A DNA stretch of 64,000 nucleotides from Toxoplasma gondii ME49 (GCF_000006565.2 NC_031471.1:124001-188000); one strand, 5' to 3'. Shown: positions 1 through 12,996, numbered from the stretch's first letter. Numbers and translations: made by a program. The notes: generated from the letters alone by a model not told the origin.

Positions 1-3000
1 GCAGAGCCATTCATTCCTGAAATTACGTTGAGAAGTCACTAACATTCACTTCGCATGCCTTCAGGATATGCAGCCGTTAGCATAGCATATTAAGGCGTAC
101 ATTCCTTTCTAATGGACACGTTGTACAGACGTATTGGTACACATTTTTTCTTACATGCACCCACGTGTATGCAGAAAATACATAAAGACTTAGACCCACG
201 TCTAAAACTGCTTCCTGCCTTGTACCTGTGTTCTTTTGCAGGAGCCAAAAGTCGCCTTTTCCGGTTTCACGTGCGACGACAAACAGCAGATGTAGCTCAT
301 TGCAGACAATCTTCCTAGATAGCGACGACAAACAAGGAAACAGCAGCTAAAATATGAACCTGAAAATTAAACTAGACCTCGACTGAAGCATGCTCGAGTC
401 TCTGCACTTGCATGAGCCGTCGGAGTAATAATCATCACGTGTCTCTACCCATGTACCCGTACAAGCGTGTACGCGCATACGCGTACATATTGTTAAATTG
501 TTATGCGTATACCTGGACGTAGTGTACCTGGAGGAAAACTAATAAGCGGCCGGAGTGGTGTGATCAATGAGGCGAGACAGTACGCCAACTTCGTTGACTA
601 GTGCCGATCCATGTGACCCATGGTCTCCTTGTTTTGAGGGGAAAACGCCACATGGAAGGGGTATGATAATGCGGAGCAGTCATGCCACACTATGTTTAAA
701 TTTTAGTTGGGCCACTTCCTTTCGCTTCCCACGAACGGACAGTGGTTCCAATTGTTTTTCTGTTGACTGTCTGGGATTCAAACCAGTGGCCGTGATAGAC
801 ATAAATATGCATGCACACATATGCGCCTGTGTAAATAGACGAATATGAGCATGTTTGTATCTATTCCTGTTTGAAAAGAAATCAAACAACCTGATTGCTG
901 GATTTTTCCTACATATTACTATTTCCCAGACTCAAGTGCGCAGTCGTGGAATGAAGTATCGAAGGGAACGTTGCTGGAGGCTATGTTTCATCGTTGAACC
1001 CGTTTTTTCGACCAAGCTCACCTCGCCGGGGCAGACGACGACCAGTGCAGGTAGTAGGCGGCTTCGCTCATAAAAACTGGATTCCAAACTGGAAAATGGT
1101 GAAGGAACAAATCCGCTGCGGATCGGAGCTCTTTTATGGTGTCCCGATCTTAGTAGCAGGTGAACAATCGCTATGAATGATGTAGCAGTGTCGCCGGGAG
1201 GGGTTGCAACTTCCCAACAATAAAAAATAATGAAGTCGATGCGTGCGTGCGGTGGAAAACTGTTGACAGCAAGTGGCTATTGTTTGTAGTGTCTTTCACT
1301 TCCTCAAAAACGAGCATGTGTATTCTAAAGATAGAAATGCAAGAAATCACAACATGGCTTGTTAAGTGACGCGCCAGCGAGCAGAAAAGTCGGGGGAAAA
1401 GAACTAGGGAATTATCACAACGCGATGGCATGGAAGAAAAGAGCACACCACCGACTGCACTGTCCTTCCTCTTCAAACTAGTTCTGTAGATATCTAACCT
1501 CTCTGCCTAGAAACCAAGGCAGAGAACACACGGACCAGCAAGCGACCGGGGGACGCCACGCATTTACCCCACTCGATTGAAATGACATATTCTCTAACTC
1601 AACACAATCGAGGAGAAAAGAAGTGTGGGACTTACAGTGAAGTGGAAGCTGACAAACATGGTGGAAAAGCAACCTTACGTTCGCGGCTCTATTCTCCAGA
1701 CTTTCCCCGGATTCCGTTGTTTTTCAAAGGTGACCCCTTCTCTTGTGTCTGTCTGAGAGCCACAAAGCAGACCAAAAATACAGCTTACATGGAAACGTCT
1801 TTCAAACAAATTCCGTCTACTTGGAGAAGAAAAGAAGAGTTCGCAGTTACATCACCGCTTTGCTACAATAACGTAGAGGCTTGCCATCTAGGGTGGCCTC
1901 ACATTCGAGGTCGGGTGTCCTGACTCAGTCTACGACCTGGTATTGAGGGGCGCTTGAATCGCCTTAACCATCTCTGTCACTGACATGAGACAACAGCAGA
2001 ACCCTACTCACAAAAGCCAGCGCACAGAATTCTGCCAATTCATCACCACGCGATGTTCATGATGCACTTAGTTTTGATAACTGTCTGAATCTTCATTATG
2101 ATCCATGCGAATAAATAAACCAGTGTTTTTGTCGACGAGAATCTTGGTTTGTGACCGGTCTGAGCCTCTCGACGGCAGAATTCCGCCAGCTCATCATGAC
2201 TGCATGGTGAAGTCCACGCTGCTGCACTGGAGTGTAGCAACCGTTCATCGTCCACGTGAATAGTCTTCTAGATAATATTACGAGGTGGCGCATGAATACT
2301 TGTGGATTTGAAATTGCACAGTGTACAACATGCTGCTGGGGCTGATCAAAACTGGCAGGCTCAATGAGGGCAACGTGTGTTGAGCCGATGAACAAAACTA
2401 TTTTTGTGATCTCTCTGTGTAGGTTGACTTTTCACAGTCGCTTTTAGCACACGTAAAAGAGTTTTCGTTATAACTAGCTTTGAAGAACGATTTGGATTCA
2501 GCGTAGCATTATCGAAATGAATTGCACAATGCACCTGGGACCAGACGAGCGCTACGCATTATAGAGACGAAACTGATCCGTTGAACCGACAACATCCCTG
2601 GTATATCGTTATGTTCCAGCTTACTGACAGTGACGAACATTCACAAATGCTATACATGAATACAAGCGCCACACCATCCCACTGGTCCCAATGATGGTAC
2701 ATGGCACAGGAGATTAGCGGCTAGATGATGTAGATAGACAGCTAAGCGAGACACTGACAGGATAGTTACATAGCTTGGATTCCAGCTTCACGCTCCTGGG
2801 TAATTTACAGTTCACAAGAACACAGGCCAGGAAGGACTACTTTAGGCACAAATGTCATACATTGTACCTGAGGGCAACACGTGAACAACCCGACGGAGAG
2901 TTCTGGGCAGTAGTCATGGGTCACGAACGATCTCTCAGCGCCGATCAGACACAACCGGCAAGAACACAGATAAACCAACAATAAGGGTACCAAGCGAACG

Positions 3001-4063
3001 GGTGGAGTGGGCGTAGGCGGACATAGAAAAAATGCGCACGCGGCGACGTATCTACTCTGACGGTACAAAGCTGGACAGTGGTTCTCACAGAACAGCGCAC
3101 CGGCCTACGACAGATATCTTTCTTACAGAGGCAAGAGAAGAGGTGAGTCCTCAGTGCACAGTGCAGTGGACGACTCTGAATCAAATCCACATCGAGCTCC
3201 AAGACTTCATTGTAAGCTGGCACGTGCGAAACCTTTATTCGGTGTAGCGTGAGCGTTGAATTTGACCGCAGTGAACACAAACATGTATGATAATGACGAA
3301 GCAGACTTGAAGAGACTAGACCCGCTTATTTCGTTCGCTGGCTTACGGTTTATTCCGAAAGAATACCTGAGTGTCGCAGTCACTGGGCGCACGGACTGTT
3401 AAAGGGAGTTGGAGCAGGAGTGATGATGTTCGGATGAGATGTGGCGGCGTGCCTTTACGCCCATTGTGTCCCGAGTGCTGCTGAGGCAGATAACGCCGAA
3501 ATTATTCAAGTATTTGATTTTTGAGTCCAGTTGCTCTCGAAAGGAAAGTTTCAAGTGCTGCGCAACGTGTCCCCAGCGCCCGGATGAATGAGTGATATTT
3601 ACCGAACTCCTGCGCTTTTTGACGTGCTGATTACTTCTCTTCTGTTCTTAAACTGCCGGGGTCCGTGACAGAGGAAATCGCATGCTGACGCAAGTATACG
3701 AGTATGACAGTAGCTCCCACTTGATACGCACCTGGTGTCAAGTTTTTACTAGACAAGGAAATTGTCCTTCATCGGATTGGGAGTGATAGTAGAGCACTTC
3801 TCGTGTTTTGTTTGCTGGTTCCAGCAGGTCGGTATCACGCTGCTGCCTACCCGTGTTCGCTGCCGATGTTTCCGCACGTGCACGATGACGGCGAGGCCCG
3901 CTCTGGAAGCGTACACACGGCCACAGCTAGTTCGAACTCAGCAAAAAGGCTCCTTCTCCTGCTCCATATCAGCCATGCGATGCCGCTAAAAGCTGGTGAC
4001 CGCCGCTTTACATGAATCACAATTTGCATGACAAAGCTCAAGTGATCTGCGTCTTCCGTCAGG
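1..4063. other. Intergenic or unassigned region
   Basis: No coding region can be supported here. Open frames on both strands are short (under about 115 codons), overlap one another in conflicting frames, lack recognisable domains, and do not join into a phased exon chain. Base composition is close to even, unlike the GC-rich exons elsewhere in the window. The last few hundred bases must hold the promoter and 5' leader of the secreted protein that starts at 4064. A loose similarity between about 2031-2067 and 2170-2210 (both around an AGAATTC.GCCA core followed by TCATCA) may be an old duplication, but it is too diverged to call. Confidence 0.5.
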
Positions 4064-6644
4064 ATGTACTCGTTGACTGTCGTCCCTCGTTTTCCTCCGG
4101 GGCTGTGCGCGTTTTTGTACGGGCTTCAGTTCATCGTCGGCAATTCGGCAGTTGGTGAGTGCTCCAGCCATACCGTTCCAAGCAAAAGATCTACCAGTCT
4201 CAGACAAGTTGGGACCGTTGTAAGGATAACTGTTCGCTCTTGTCTGGGTGACCCTCTAAAATAGTGGCATCGTAGAATTACTACTTACATACTGAGAAGC
4301 TACTACTGATTCCGCGCTCCTGCACTTGAATCATGCTTCATTTATGCGTTGGTAATGAAAAATGCGGGCTTGGGAATGCTTCTGTCCTCCTTCAGGGATG
4401 TACCTTCCCTCAGAACTGACAGGAGATATGGCAGAGACGCCACTGCCGACAGACCAGCATGAATCATCTAACGGCAGTAACGGACAAATCATGGCAGACG
4501 AGAACTCATTTGAGGAAGCGCTTGGCCCAACTGAGCTGATATTCAAGCAAGTTCCAAACGAGGGAGACGTGCAGATCATGGACGCTGTAAATATGGCCAT
4601 TTACCTGTCTATCTATAAAGGGACGGAAAAAGAACGTCTCGAGCGCTGGGAAAGCATGTGGGAAGATTACGAGGCTAAGGATAGAGGCATAAGCCATAGA
4701 GACAGTCTACCGCCCTCCCATCTGTGCCCTGGGCCAAGGGACTTCCCGTCGCTTGATGAAGCTGTTGGATCTTTCAAGGAGAGTGTTTTGGATCAAGAAG
4801 AGTTACTGTATCTTTCAGATTTTAGCGTGCCACCCTTCATCTACATGAGCCGTGCTGCACCACGCGGTCAATTACGTATAGGCGACGTCAGATTCTTGCC
4901 CGGTGAGGATAAAGGGTTAGAAAAGACTGCGCAGATCAACCTCCCGTAACGAGTCGTTTGAAGAAGTGCACTAACTCGGCTTCTTTGCGGTAGATCCCGT
5001 TAAATCAGCAAAATGATATCCTTTCTACTGACACAGTAGTGAAGGAAGGTCAGAATCTTTATCGTTGAACTTGCAGATTGCTGTCACTGCACATGATAGA
5101 ACTCTAGAAGATTTCATGGGATGGCATGTGTACCGCTCCTTCATGAGTTCATTCAGATGAAGACCCGATCATGTCCCTGGCCTTCTCAGGACGCGGAGTA
5201 GAAGCTCATGGCATCCTCAGTGATCTGGTTGAGAAAATAATTTCACCGACGCTTGCAGCAGCGTACAAAGTCTCAAATCTGAAAGCCAATTGGTCGTTTA
5301 GGAACCCATCCTGCGACTTCAGAATTGCGGCTGATGCGTAAGTCCAAGCCCTTGTTACTGTATCGCTCAAAACGGGTATGGCAAACTTGTGCCTTACTGT
5401 TTATTAGTATTCAGTATGCTCTACAGTAATGACTTGCCCTATGAATGTGATGACATTCAACGACCACTTCTGTAGACGCCTGTGCCAGATGCAGCGGCAT
5501 TGCCAACCTTGCTAGAAGTGTTTACGTCCTGACGTCCTTTGCTCCTATCCGAGGCTGAACGAAGTTGCACAGAGGCGGTTGTTGACAGTGAGGTTCCCCG
5601 ATGTGGGCGTGGTTCAGTGAATCTCTTCGAAAAACTTGTCCAGGTTGTGCAAGTGTTTGCCCTATGATTACAGTCTTCTTCCTAATATGTATTTACGACC
5701 TTGACAACTTCTGTATGGACCGTTTTGTGCTCATGTAGTTTGTACTCGGACCGCGGCACCATGTACGTGGGTCTGGCGACCCCCAGCCATTATATTAGCA
5801 AGTACTTCAACGTAAGTTGCCCTGTCATGATGTATGGCATGATGAGTCTCATTAGTGGCTATATAAGAGGCCCACGCGAAGGAGGTGTGGCATCCTGGAA
5901 CAAACCTGGCATCAGCATCGGCACCGTCGCCTATTTGCCATACGGGAAGCCCGTCGCTGATAACCTTCCCAAAGTAAGGTCTAGAAGGAGACTTACGCGA
6001 GCAATACATCGCGTAACTCCTTTTTCGTATGGTTACGCCCCCTACATCAATTTCCTTACTCGAAGAGAAACAGGGCAGGAGACAGTCGTCTGCAGCTCGC
6101 GGATTCGTGCTCCGCTGCTGTCGAGCGGTCTCGTTTTATTGTCTTGGCTTCTTTGCGCTGACACTCGTACTGACGAGGTGTAGAAATAAAGTGTTTTTAT
6201 ATTTTACGATGCATCATCACGGGCAAGCTGGAATCATGGGTACATAAGCTGTGCGCACCCGTGTACTAGCGTATACATGCCTTCTGTTTGTTGTGGACTT
6301 CTTCTCGGGTGATTAATGTACACGCACGTGCGTTTTCCTGTGCATCTATGCAGGCAAGAATACGTGTGTATTCCACATTATCGTATCTGCTGGGAGCAGT
6401 ATACAGCCGAGACGTACACGGCTTTCTGTTGCCCTCTGACACAGCCCGGGCTGTGTTGGCATCCGGCGAGTTTTGCGTCGATGTGGAGGGAGGGTGCAAG
6501 ATCATAGGCAATATTGGTAGAAATGACAAGCCAATAGTATTTCTTTTTCGGAAGTATCCTCTGGAGGACCCATATGTCAACACTTACCTTGACGAGACAT
6601 ACAGTCCAGCAAGTGTTGACTGCCAGCAGATTTTCCACCCTTGA
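4064..6644 (+). CDS. Secreted rhoptry-pseudokinase-like protein, five exons, C-lobe apparently missing
   Basis: Exons 4064-4154, 4396-4902, 5157-5337, 5739-5973 and 6354-6644 join in phase to 434 aa; each junction is GT-AG (donors GTGAGT, GTGAGG, GTAAGT, GTAAGG). Residues 1-30 look like a signal peptide (hydrophobic core LCAFLYGLQFIVG). The middle, from VGSFKESVLDQEELL onward, and exon 5 (TLSYLLGAVYSRDVHGFLLP, then CVDVEGGCKIIGN) resemble by eye the N-lobe and catalytic-loop region of coccidian ROP kinases, with no recognisable HRD aspartate, DFG motif or ATP-binding lysine. If so it is a pseudokinase, possibly secreted by rhoptries or into the cyst or vacuole. The protein stops soon after the DFG-equivalent, so most of the C-lobe is absent. 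Most ROPKs I recall have few or no introns. The gene model is fairly firm; the family call is tentative. Confidence 0.5.
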
Positions 6645-6780
6645 CTGGTTTCGCTTCAGTGTCAGTTTAATGTGGAGTTCTATTATCTTCCCTCGAGACT
6701 CGCTCATTTTCATGCTGTGAGGGTGGGCCGGTCACGGTCACACGCACGCGTGACGGCGTACACTTATTCAACATTATATA

Positions 6781-6820
<40 letters not shown>

Positions 6821-7569
6821 CATCTGTTCATACATGTCCGCATGCGTACGCCGTGTACCTTGTGTATCAGACACACAGTTCAGTTGTATCCAATATCGCA
6901 ACTGTGGGTTTTGGGAAGTACCATGAATCGTGTCCATCTCCATGTAAAGTGCACACGTATGTCCTGCGTAAACCTCATTTGTCTTCCTGAACAACAAGTG
7001 GAAACTTCAGTTTGGTGCAGCCTATACTCACTTGAAACCAAAATGGATTTTTTCATGCCGACACTCTCCCGTCATGTCACCGAAAAGGTAGAACAAACGC
7101 GCTTACGATCTACTAGGTTAACCGCAGCTTGTGCCATCCGTGTAACATGCATCATTATGGGCAGCCCGTGTCATCACCGCTTACGGGCCTTTTCACATAC
7201 TTGAAGGCAACAAAGATGAACGGTGCCACGGACACAATTCAGGAGAGTGCTCATTCGGTAACTGCACGGTGACCCGGGGAGACACGCACCTCGTCAACGA
7301 ACAGAAGGCACTCCTTAATGCTAGCGCGTCCAGAAAGGATCCATTCGAGGTCAACAGCACAATCCCGCTACCATATACCGGGTGACAATGACACGAGCTG
7401 TCACGAACGGGCGTTCGACCCGCTTCGAAGTGGGAATTCAGAGTCGTGTCAAGAGCAAAGAACCCCACAACAGCTTATTTACCACAGTCGCAGTCCAGTG
7501 AAAAAACGTGCACCCGTAGCCAGTTTTAAAGCACCCTCCGAACCTCACCCACGCGTTTCCCCAGCCTGC
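6645..7569. other. Intergenic region between convergent genes
   Basis: This stretch lies between the 3' ends of the secreted protein (+) and the AP2 protein (-). It contains a (TA)n tract at about 6774-6818 and no convincing coding frame. I searched it for a missing kinase C-lobe (a D-x-W-x-L-G type segment) and found none. Confidence 0.5.
6774..6818. repeat. (TA)n microsatellite
   Basis: Nearly pure alternating TA of about 40 bases, broken by one GC near its left end. It accounts for the (YI)n-type open frames on both strands here, which are not genes. Confidence 0.95.
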
Positions 7570-8739
7570 CTATTTGCTTCTCCGAGAGTGGAGCTCCGGT
7601 TCCTCGCCGGCGCCTAGGAGGAGATGCTCCTCCCTCTTCTCCTTGTACTTCGCCCGCTGTTCAGCCTCCAGAATATCAAGTTTCGTCCACTGCTCCTGAA
7701 GCTCTTCCCATTCTTTCTCGAGACGCTGCCGATACCGTATGGCCAGGTCTTTCGCCATCTGGAAGCCATAGGTGCCGACCCTGAAGTAACACTCGCAGCG
7801 AACGAAAAAATTTCGTTCGTGGTTCCGTCTAGAGAACTGCACGCGCCACGCACCCTGGGGGTGCCACCGCACACCTCTCTGGTGGGAAATGTAGGCGCCC
7901 CAGTTGATGCGCTTCGCGGCCTCCTTGGCTGCTACGGTGTTATTGTTCAAGAGTCTTTTCACAGTGCTCGACGCGGTAAGAGAGTGGGGAATGGGCGGTG
8001 GGCGCTGCTCAACCGGCACGTACGCCGTTTGAGCAGGGTGAAGAATTCGCATTTGGTGACGACGCTTCTGAACCACGCGCTGAGTTCCGAACTTTCTGAC
8101 TAGGTGAGTGCCTGCGGTGCCCCTGCCAGACAAGGACAGCGGCACGACAGCCCGGCCCAACGCGGGGTGAAAGTCTTGCCAGGAGGCCTGTTCAGAGGCA
8201 CCGTTAGTCGCTCGGACTGAGATCTTAGGAGGGCAAGACCTAGCGGAGCAGCCTGACAGCAGAGAACATTGGGGCGGAAGCCATAACCGGGAGGGTGTTC
8301 GGCGAACCAGCGAGCGACAAAAGGCAGAGAGAGGGCAGGCAGCAGTGTCGCCCAGATTTCGGTTGGACGCGGGGCACGCACGCTGCTCGAGACAGGAATA
8401 CGCATGGTTCTTGAACAGAGAAAGCTTTTCGGACATGCGTGCATTGGTAGGAGGGGAGCCGTTTCCGTCAGATGTGCGTCGAGCCTTGCAGTCTGACCCG
8501 TTTCCTGCGCAGAAACGATCTCTCTGAGAACAACCTGAGGTGTCGTTACCGCTGCCACTCAGCGCCTCAGCCTCGTGATCTGCTACGGGAGAAAGTCGAA
8601 ACGAACGGTGAACGCGACATGGGACAGACTCCTCCCCTTTAGAATGACCCGGCAAAGACGACGACGCAGCAACCGACAGGGGACCTGGGAAACAGTGACT
8701 TAGGGTCGGGAGAACTTTGGAAACAGTGCGGAATGCCAT
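7570..8739 (-). CDS. AP2-domain protein with putative mitochondrial presequence
   Basis: Single exon, 389 aa from the ATG at 8739 (the frame is open 50 codons further upstream, but MAFRTVSKVLP is a better start). Residues 1-35 are free of acidic residues, with basic, Ser and hydrophobic residues, as in mitochondrial presequences. Residues about 288-339 form an AP2/ERF-type domain: GVRWHP..AWRVQF strands, then FRVGTYGFQMAKDLAIRYR as the terminal strand and helix. A charged coiled-coil-like tail rich in Glu, Lys and Arg follows (about 340-372). The middle is low complexity. ApiAP2 domains normally bind DNA in the nucleus. The N-terminus here and the lack of a long nuclear-type linker architecture suggest an organellar role, and AP2-fold proteins have been reported as recruited parts of the Toxoplasma mitoribosome (from memory). 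The AP2 call is good; the location is inference. Confidence 0.72.
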   Translation of the reverse strand: MAFRTVSKVLPTLSHCFPGPLSVAASSSLPGHSKGEESVPCRVHRSFRLSPVADHEAEALSGSGNDTSGCSQRDRFCAGNGSDCKARRTSDGNGSPPTNARMSEKLSLFKNHAYSCLEQRACPASNRNLGDTAACPLSAFCRSLVRRTPSRLWLPPQCSLLSGCSARSCPPKISVRATNGASEQASWQDFHPALGRAVVPLSLSGRGTAGTHLVRKFGTQRVVQKRRHQMRILHPAQTAYVPVEQRPPPIPHSLTASSTVKRLLNNNTVAAKEAAKRINWGAYISHQRGVRWHPQGAWRVQFSRRNHERNFFVRCECYFRVGTYGFQMAKDLAIRYRQRLEKEWEELQEQWTKLDILEAEQRAKYKEKREEHLLLGAGEEPELHSRRSK

Positions 8740-10452
8740 TGTTATCGCCAGAGACGAAAAATTGTCATGCAAGTTTCTTTCAGGAGAGAAAAGATCACGA
8801 GACACTTCTATTGTACATGCTGCCGCTCTCCGCCTCTGATAGGCCATGCGATCCCGAAGGCACAGCAAAAGGGGAACCGTAACGTACACAAACAGTCCAA
8901 GGAATTCAGATTCCTACGAAGTGAAGAAACTTTACAGCGACGTCACACAGTTTGGACAGACAACACAAACGGACGAGAGGAAATGCCACGCCGACACGGA
9001 CCGCATGCCTCTACCGCGGCATCTGTTCCGTGGCGGAGGTCCGTCGTGTCAAAGACCACGTGCCGCTAAAATTGTACGGGACCACCTCAGTTGGACTCCA
9101 CTTTCCCGTTAGGAAAGAGCAACTTCTCGCACGTGTTGAGCGTAGTGTGTGGAATGAGAGAATCTGGATGTCCGTTTGCGCATGAATAAACATGAATAAA
9201 CGATTAATCCGCGTAACGTGGACAATGCATGCACACAGGCGGACATGCAGCAACGCAAACAGACCAACAAGTCTAGCATCCACTCGCACGTATCCAGATT
9301 CAAACAGCCAGCAACCAATAACTGCGCCTCTTGGCAAAATGGAATTCCATTTAAATGAGTTCTCCTCCGGGTCAACTAAGGTGAACTATGCCACAAATTC
9401 TGAAAGATCCGAACTGAGTTCTCCCTGGTTGTTTTACTCTTCTTGGTGGACTAAAGTTGTCTGTTGTACTCTAATGGCCGCACTAGAGTTCGCACACACA
9501 CTCTACAAAGTATATCGAGAAGTTGGCCCTATTACATGAATAACTTCAGGAAGTAGCAGAAAGGCATCTGACTGGCTCTCGACCTGCAACGGTAGGTACC
9601 AGCGTCTTTCTCGAGGGCGCCGTTCTTCACGCAAGATAGGCAATCTCTGCGCATGACGTATTTCCCAGTTATTTCAAGTTCCTTAAAGAGAAACACCATT
9701 CCAACCTCACTAAAGCGTCTGTATACGGTCAATACACGTGATGCTGCACGAAGAACCTGGAAACACATCGCATACGCTGATTAACTACTGACTCTGAGTT
9801 TCAACTTCTCTTGCGGTGATGAGGACCCATTCCTCAAATTCGTTTCTCGTCTAACGCGTTTTATTGAGTGGATAGGAAAGACATTACGGTTCGTATAAGA
9901 GAAAAAGGACTTTTCGTAAGCAACGTACACCGCACGAACAACTACGTATTTACGTGCTCCTGTCTCAACGCGACAACACTCCACTACGGGCTTGCTCCCC
10001 GTTCGAAAACTTTTTTTTCCTTCTCTTCGTCTCTCCATTTGAAATTGTTTTTAGTGTGCTCCTCGTATGCGCAAACATTCTACTCCTGTATTTATAGGTC
10101 CAGATCGATCATTCTCTTTGTGTTCGTGCATACGCCTTTCGTGCGATCCCTTGGCAGTGCATCATTTCGGAACACTTAAGAAGACAAGGCGATTCTACTT
10201 AAAACAAAATGAACTTGAATGGCAAAACAACGCAGTTTTAACCTCCCAAATTATATTCAGCTACCTAATTTCGTCTCGGAGCATGGGGGAGACAGAGAGA
10301 AACGGTTTTTTCATCTCCCGTCGACGCGTTTGGCACTCTCATCGCAAACTTGACGAGCTAGGCCGTGGTTTGAACAGCACGACATTCAGGAATCGTAGTT
10401 TCCGCCATCAAAACTCTTCTTCGAGTAACGTGTGTTCTTGAAGTTTCCTTTT
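8740..10452. other. Intergenic region between tandem minus-strand genes
   Basis: Upstream region of the AP2 protein and downstream region of gamma-SNAP. No coding chain is supported. The frames at 9192-9539 (+) and 9011-9375 (-) overlap each other and have no domain signal. The promoter of the AP2 gene should lie just above 8740, but no specific element stands out. Confidence 0.5.
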
Positions 10453-12996
10453 TCAGCAAAGAAGCTCATTTATAGAAACGTCTGCGGCCTCCGCATTCGG
10501 CCGCACCTGAGAGGTACTATCGGTGCTTGTCTGGACTGCTGGTGGCTTCAAGACGCTCTGACGCCCACCTTCTACGTTTGGACAGTCGGACAATTTTACC
10601 CCCGAGGACGAGAAGCATCCCAAGACGGGACGCACGTCGCGTGTCAGGTCCAGTCTAGAGGAGACAGGAACCACACTGGACGACGCACGCACTTGAGAAA
10701 CCGGACCCGAAACGCTCCCACAACTCGAAGAGGCTCTGCCTTGGAACTGGGCTCCACGGCAAACAGATTTCAGATCGCGGGCCATTTTAACGATTTCAGT
10801 CGGAAGGAAATTCCACATTTGGTTTTCGAGCGCAGCCTGCAACGCTTCGGGGTCGCCAGCTTTATAAGCATCCAGTGTCTCGCCAGCCAGCTGAAACTCT
10901 CGAGTCCCCAAAAAGTTGCTCGCGAATGCCTGTCTCACAAGCCGCAGCAGAAAGACCGGGAAAGGCGACGTTTTGCCTATGATACTTGGGAAGCTTTGAA
11001 CGCTTTCAACTCGCACAAAACAATGCCGCTTGCATGCGTTTTCCCTGCAGCTCGGAGGACCGGACATGTGACGGCTTACAGGTGGTTTAATGTTGTGTGA
11101 AAGACACCGCCAGATCGGAAAGAGTATACCCTCATGCTCATTCGCGATCAATGGCCAGTCCAACTTTACATTACCAAATTGCAGTTTAGGTTTGGACCCA
11201 AAAAATGTCTTAAACATAAAACTCAGCATCCTGATGAGAGAAAGACTATTGCCTGGACTCCCCCAGACAAAGGCAAATGGTGAAACATAACTCTGGAGAG
11301 CCTGGAAGTGTTGACACGGCTTGTCTTCCGAAATAGACACCATACTACCAGGCGCCGGAACCATTCCCAACCGGTTTACGCGACGAAACCTATGTGCGTC
11401 AAACGCCGTCGCCTCGTTTAGTTTTCTCTGCCCGTTTTATTTTTTGAAACCGATTTACCTTGGAATACACAAATCGAGACGACCCGACGGCTAGACCCTC
11501 AGCACCTTTACACACACTCGAAACCGGATCAAATCTCCCTTGAGCGACTCCACTGGCACTACGGATAAGAGCTCTCTTCATTTCCTTGGACGGAGTTCCA
11601 GAGTGGATTACCGTCGCGAAAAAAGTGGTACGTGAACAAAGCGACGGCTATATCAGGAGACGGCAACGTTCCGGCACAGTGAGGCATCTGTCCCTACCAC
11701 GTCGTCGGAGAGGGCGTTGTCGGCTTCGACCGCATCATCCATGGCGAGGCAGACGATGACTTTGCTCATGGTGGCGTTGTGGATTCCGTTTTGCTGGCCG
11801 AGCCTCTGGAGGACTTTTATGTGCCGATCAAGCGCCTTGAGAAGTTCCTCATGCATGCGTTCTCGTGCAAGGACGCTAATGAGGTCCCGGTAAATCTCTG
11901 ATGCGTAGTGCCATTTTTCATCTTCCTCGTGGATAGACACACATTCGCTAAGAATATCCGCGGCGCCACGACAGTCACTCAGCTTTTCCTCTTTGACTTT
12001 GGCAGCCTTCCGCAGGACACGCACAGCTGCGTCACTCTTGCCGGCTAGGCGGTACCGATGAGCCGCCTCACTCTGCAGGCGAAAGAACTCGGAGAAATCC
12101 GCTTTTGGGTGCCCCGGTTGACTCGATGAATGCAGACAGGCCATCTGTAACCCAGGCAAGGGAACAGACACTCCAACGAGTGGTACGTGAAAAAAGGCGG
12201 ACCAGGAGAAACGCCCGAAATACTCGAGATCTGCCGCACAACGAAAACGGTTCACCAATGCCGGGAAACATAAAACTGTGTTCAACAAAGCCTGACTCGT
12301 CACCTGCCCCAGGTGCATGTGCGGGGCTTTCATTGGGAAGTGATCCGCGGACCAGAAAAGCGTGACTCAAGTCGAAGAAACAGACCAATTATAGTGCCTA
12401 GAAATATTCTGAATAGGACTCGCAATACAGGTACTCCGGTTAGGATTGCTGTACAGCAGTCGGCTGTTTCCGTTCAAGCCGAGTTCCCAAACGTCGCAGG
12501 ACCGAAAGATGTAAACTCGTCACCACCGCGCCGCACATTCCCACACTGTTGCCTGAAGACTTGTCGAACAGTAACGCGGGAGTTTTATCCAGCGGAGTTT
12601 TGCAAGGATTCGCCCCAATGACGGAGTGGGTTTCTGTACGATCTAACAGTGAAGGAAGCGCACCAACCTCGTCTCTAAAGAGGTGCAGAAGACTACCTGC
12701 TCTAGGGCGCGCGCGGCACCGAACGCATCTTGTTGCTTATCGCGAATGTCAGCGACCTTTTGCCAGCAGTGTAGCGCCTGAGGAAAAGCTTGCTCGCTAC
12801 CATCTTCTTGGAAACACTCGGCAGCGGCCTTGTACTCGAGTGCCGCGATATCGTAGTCTGGAGAGAATTTGAACAAAAATACGGAGGTCTTGAGTGCCTT
12901 TTCGGCCCGTTGACGATGCTCGACGCCGTCTTCGAATTTGCGCGAACCAGGCAAGCCGTGGTCGCTGAAACCTCCCCGGCCGAACAACCCCGACAT
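10453..12996 (-). CDS. NAPG: Gamma-SNAP (NSF attachment protein), three exons
   Basis: Exons 12996-12697, 12144-11698 and 10929-10453, all joined in phase 0, give 407 aa. SNAP proteins bind assembled SNARE complexes and recruit NSF, which takes them apart after membrane fusion. Helical TPR-like repeats match the family order: the AEKALKTS..FKFSPDYDIAALEY N-terminal repeat, the CWQKVADIRDKQQDAFGAARALEQ repeat, HRYRLAGKSDAAVRVLRKAAK in exon 2, and SNFLGTREFQLAGETLDAY..GDPEAL in exon 3. The last part aligns with the gamma-SNAP segment before its C-terminal helix. Spacing of the repeats and the position of the GTRE block favour gamma over alpha or beta. The protein is about 90 residues longer than animal gamma-SNAP, mostly because of a Ser/Val-rich, low-complexity C-terminal tail after LPTEIVKMARDL. 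Donors are GTAGTC and GTAGGG. Confidence 0.85.
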
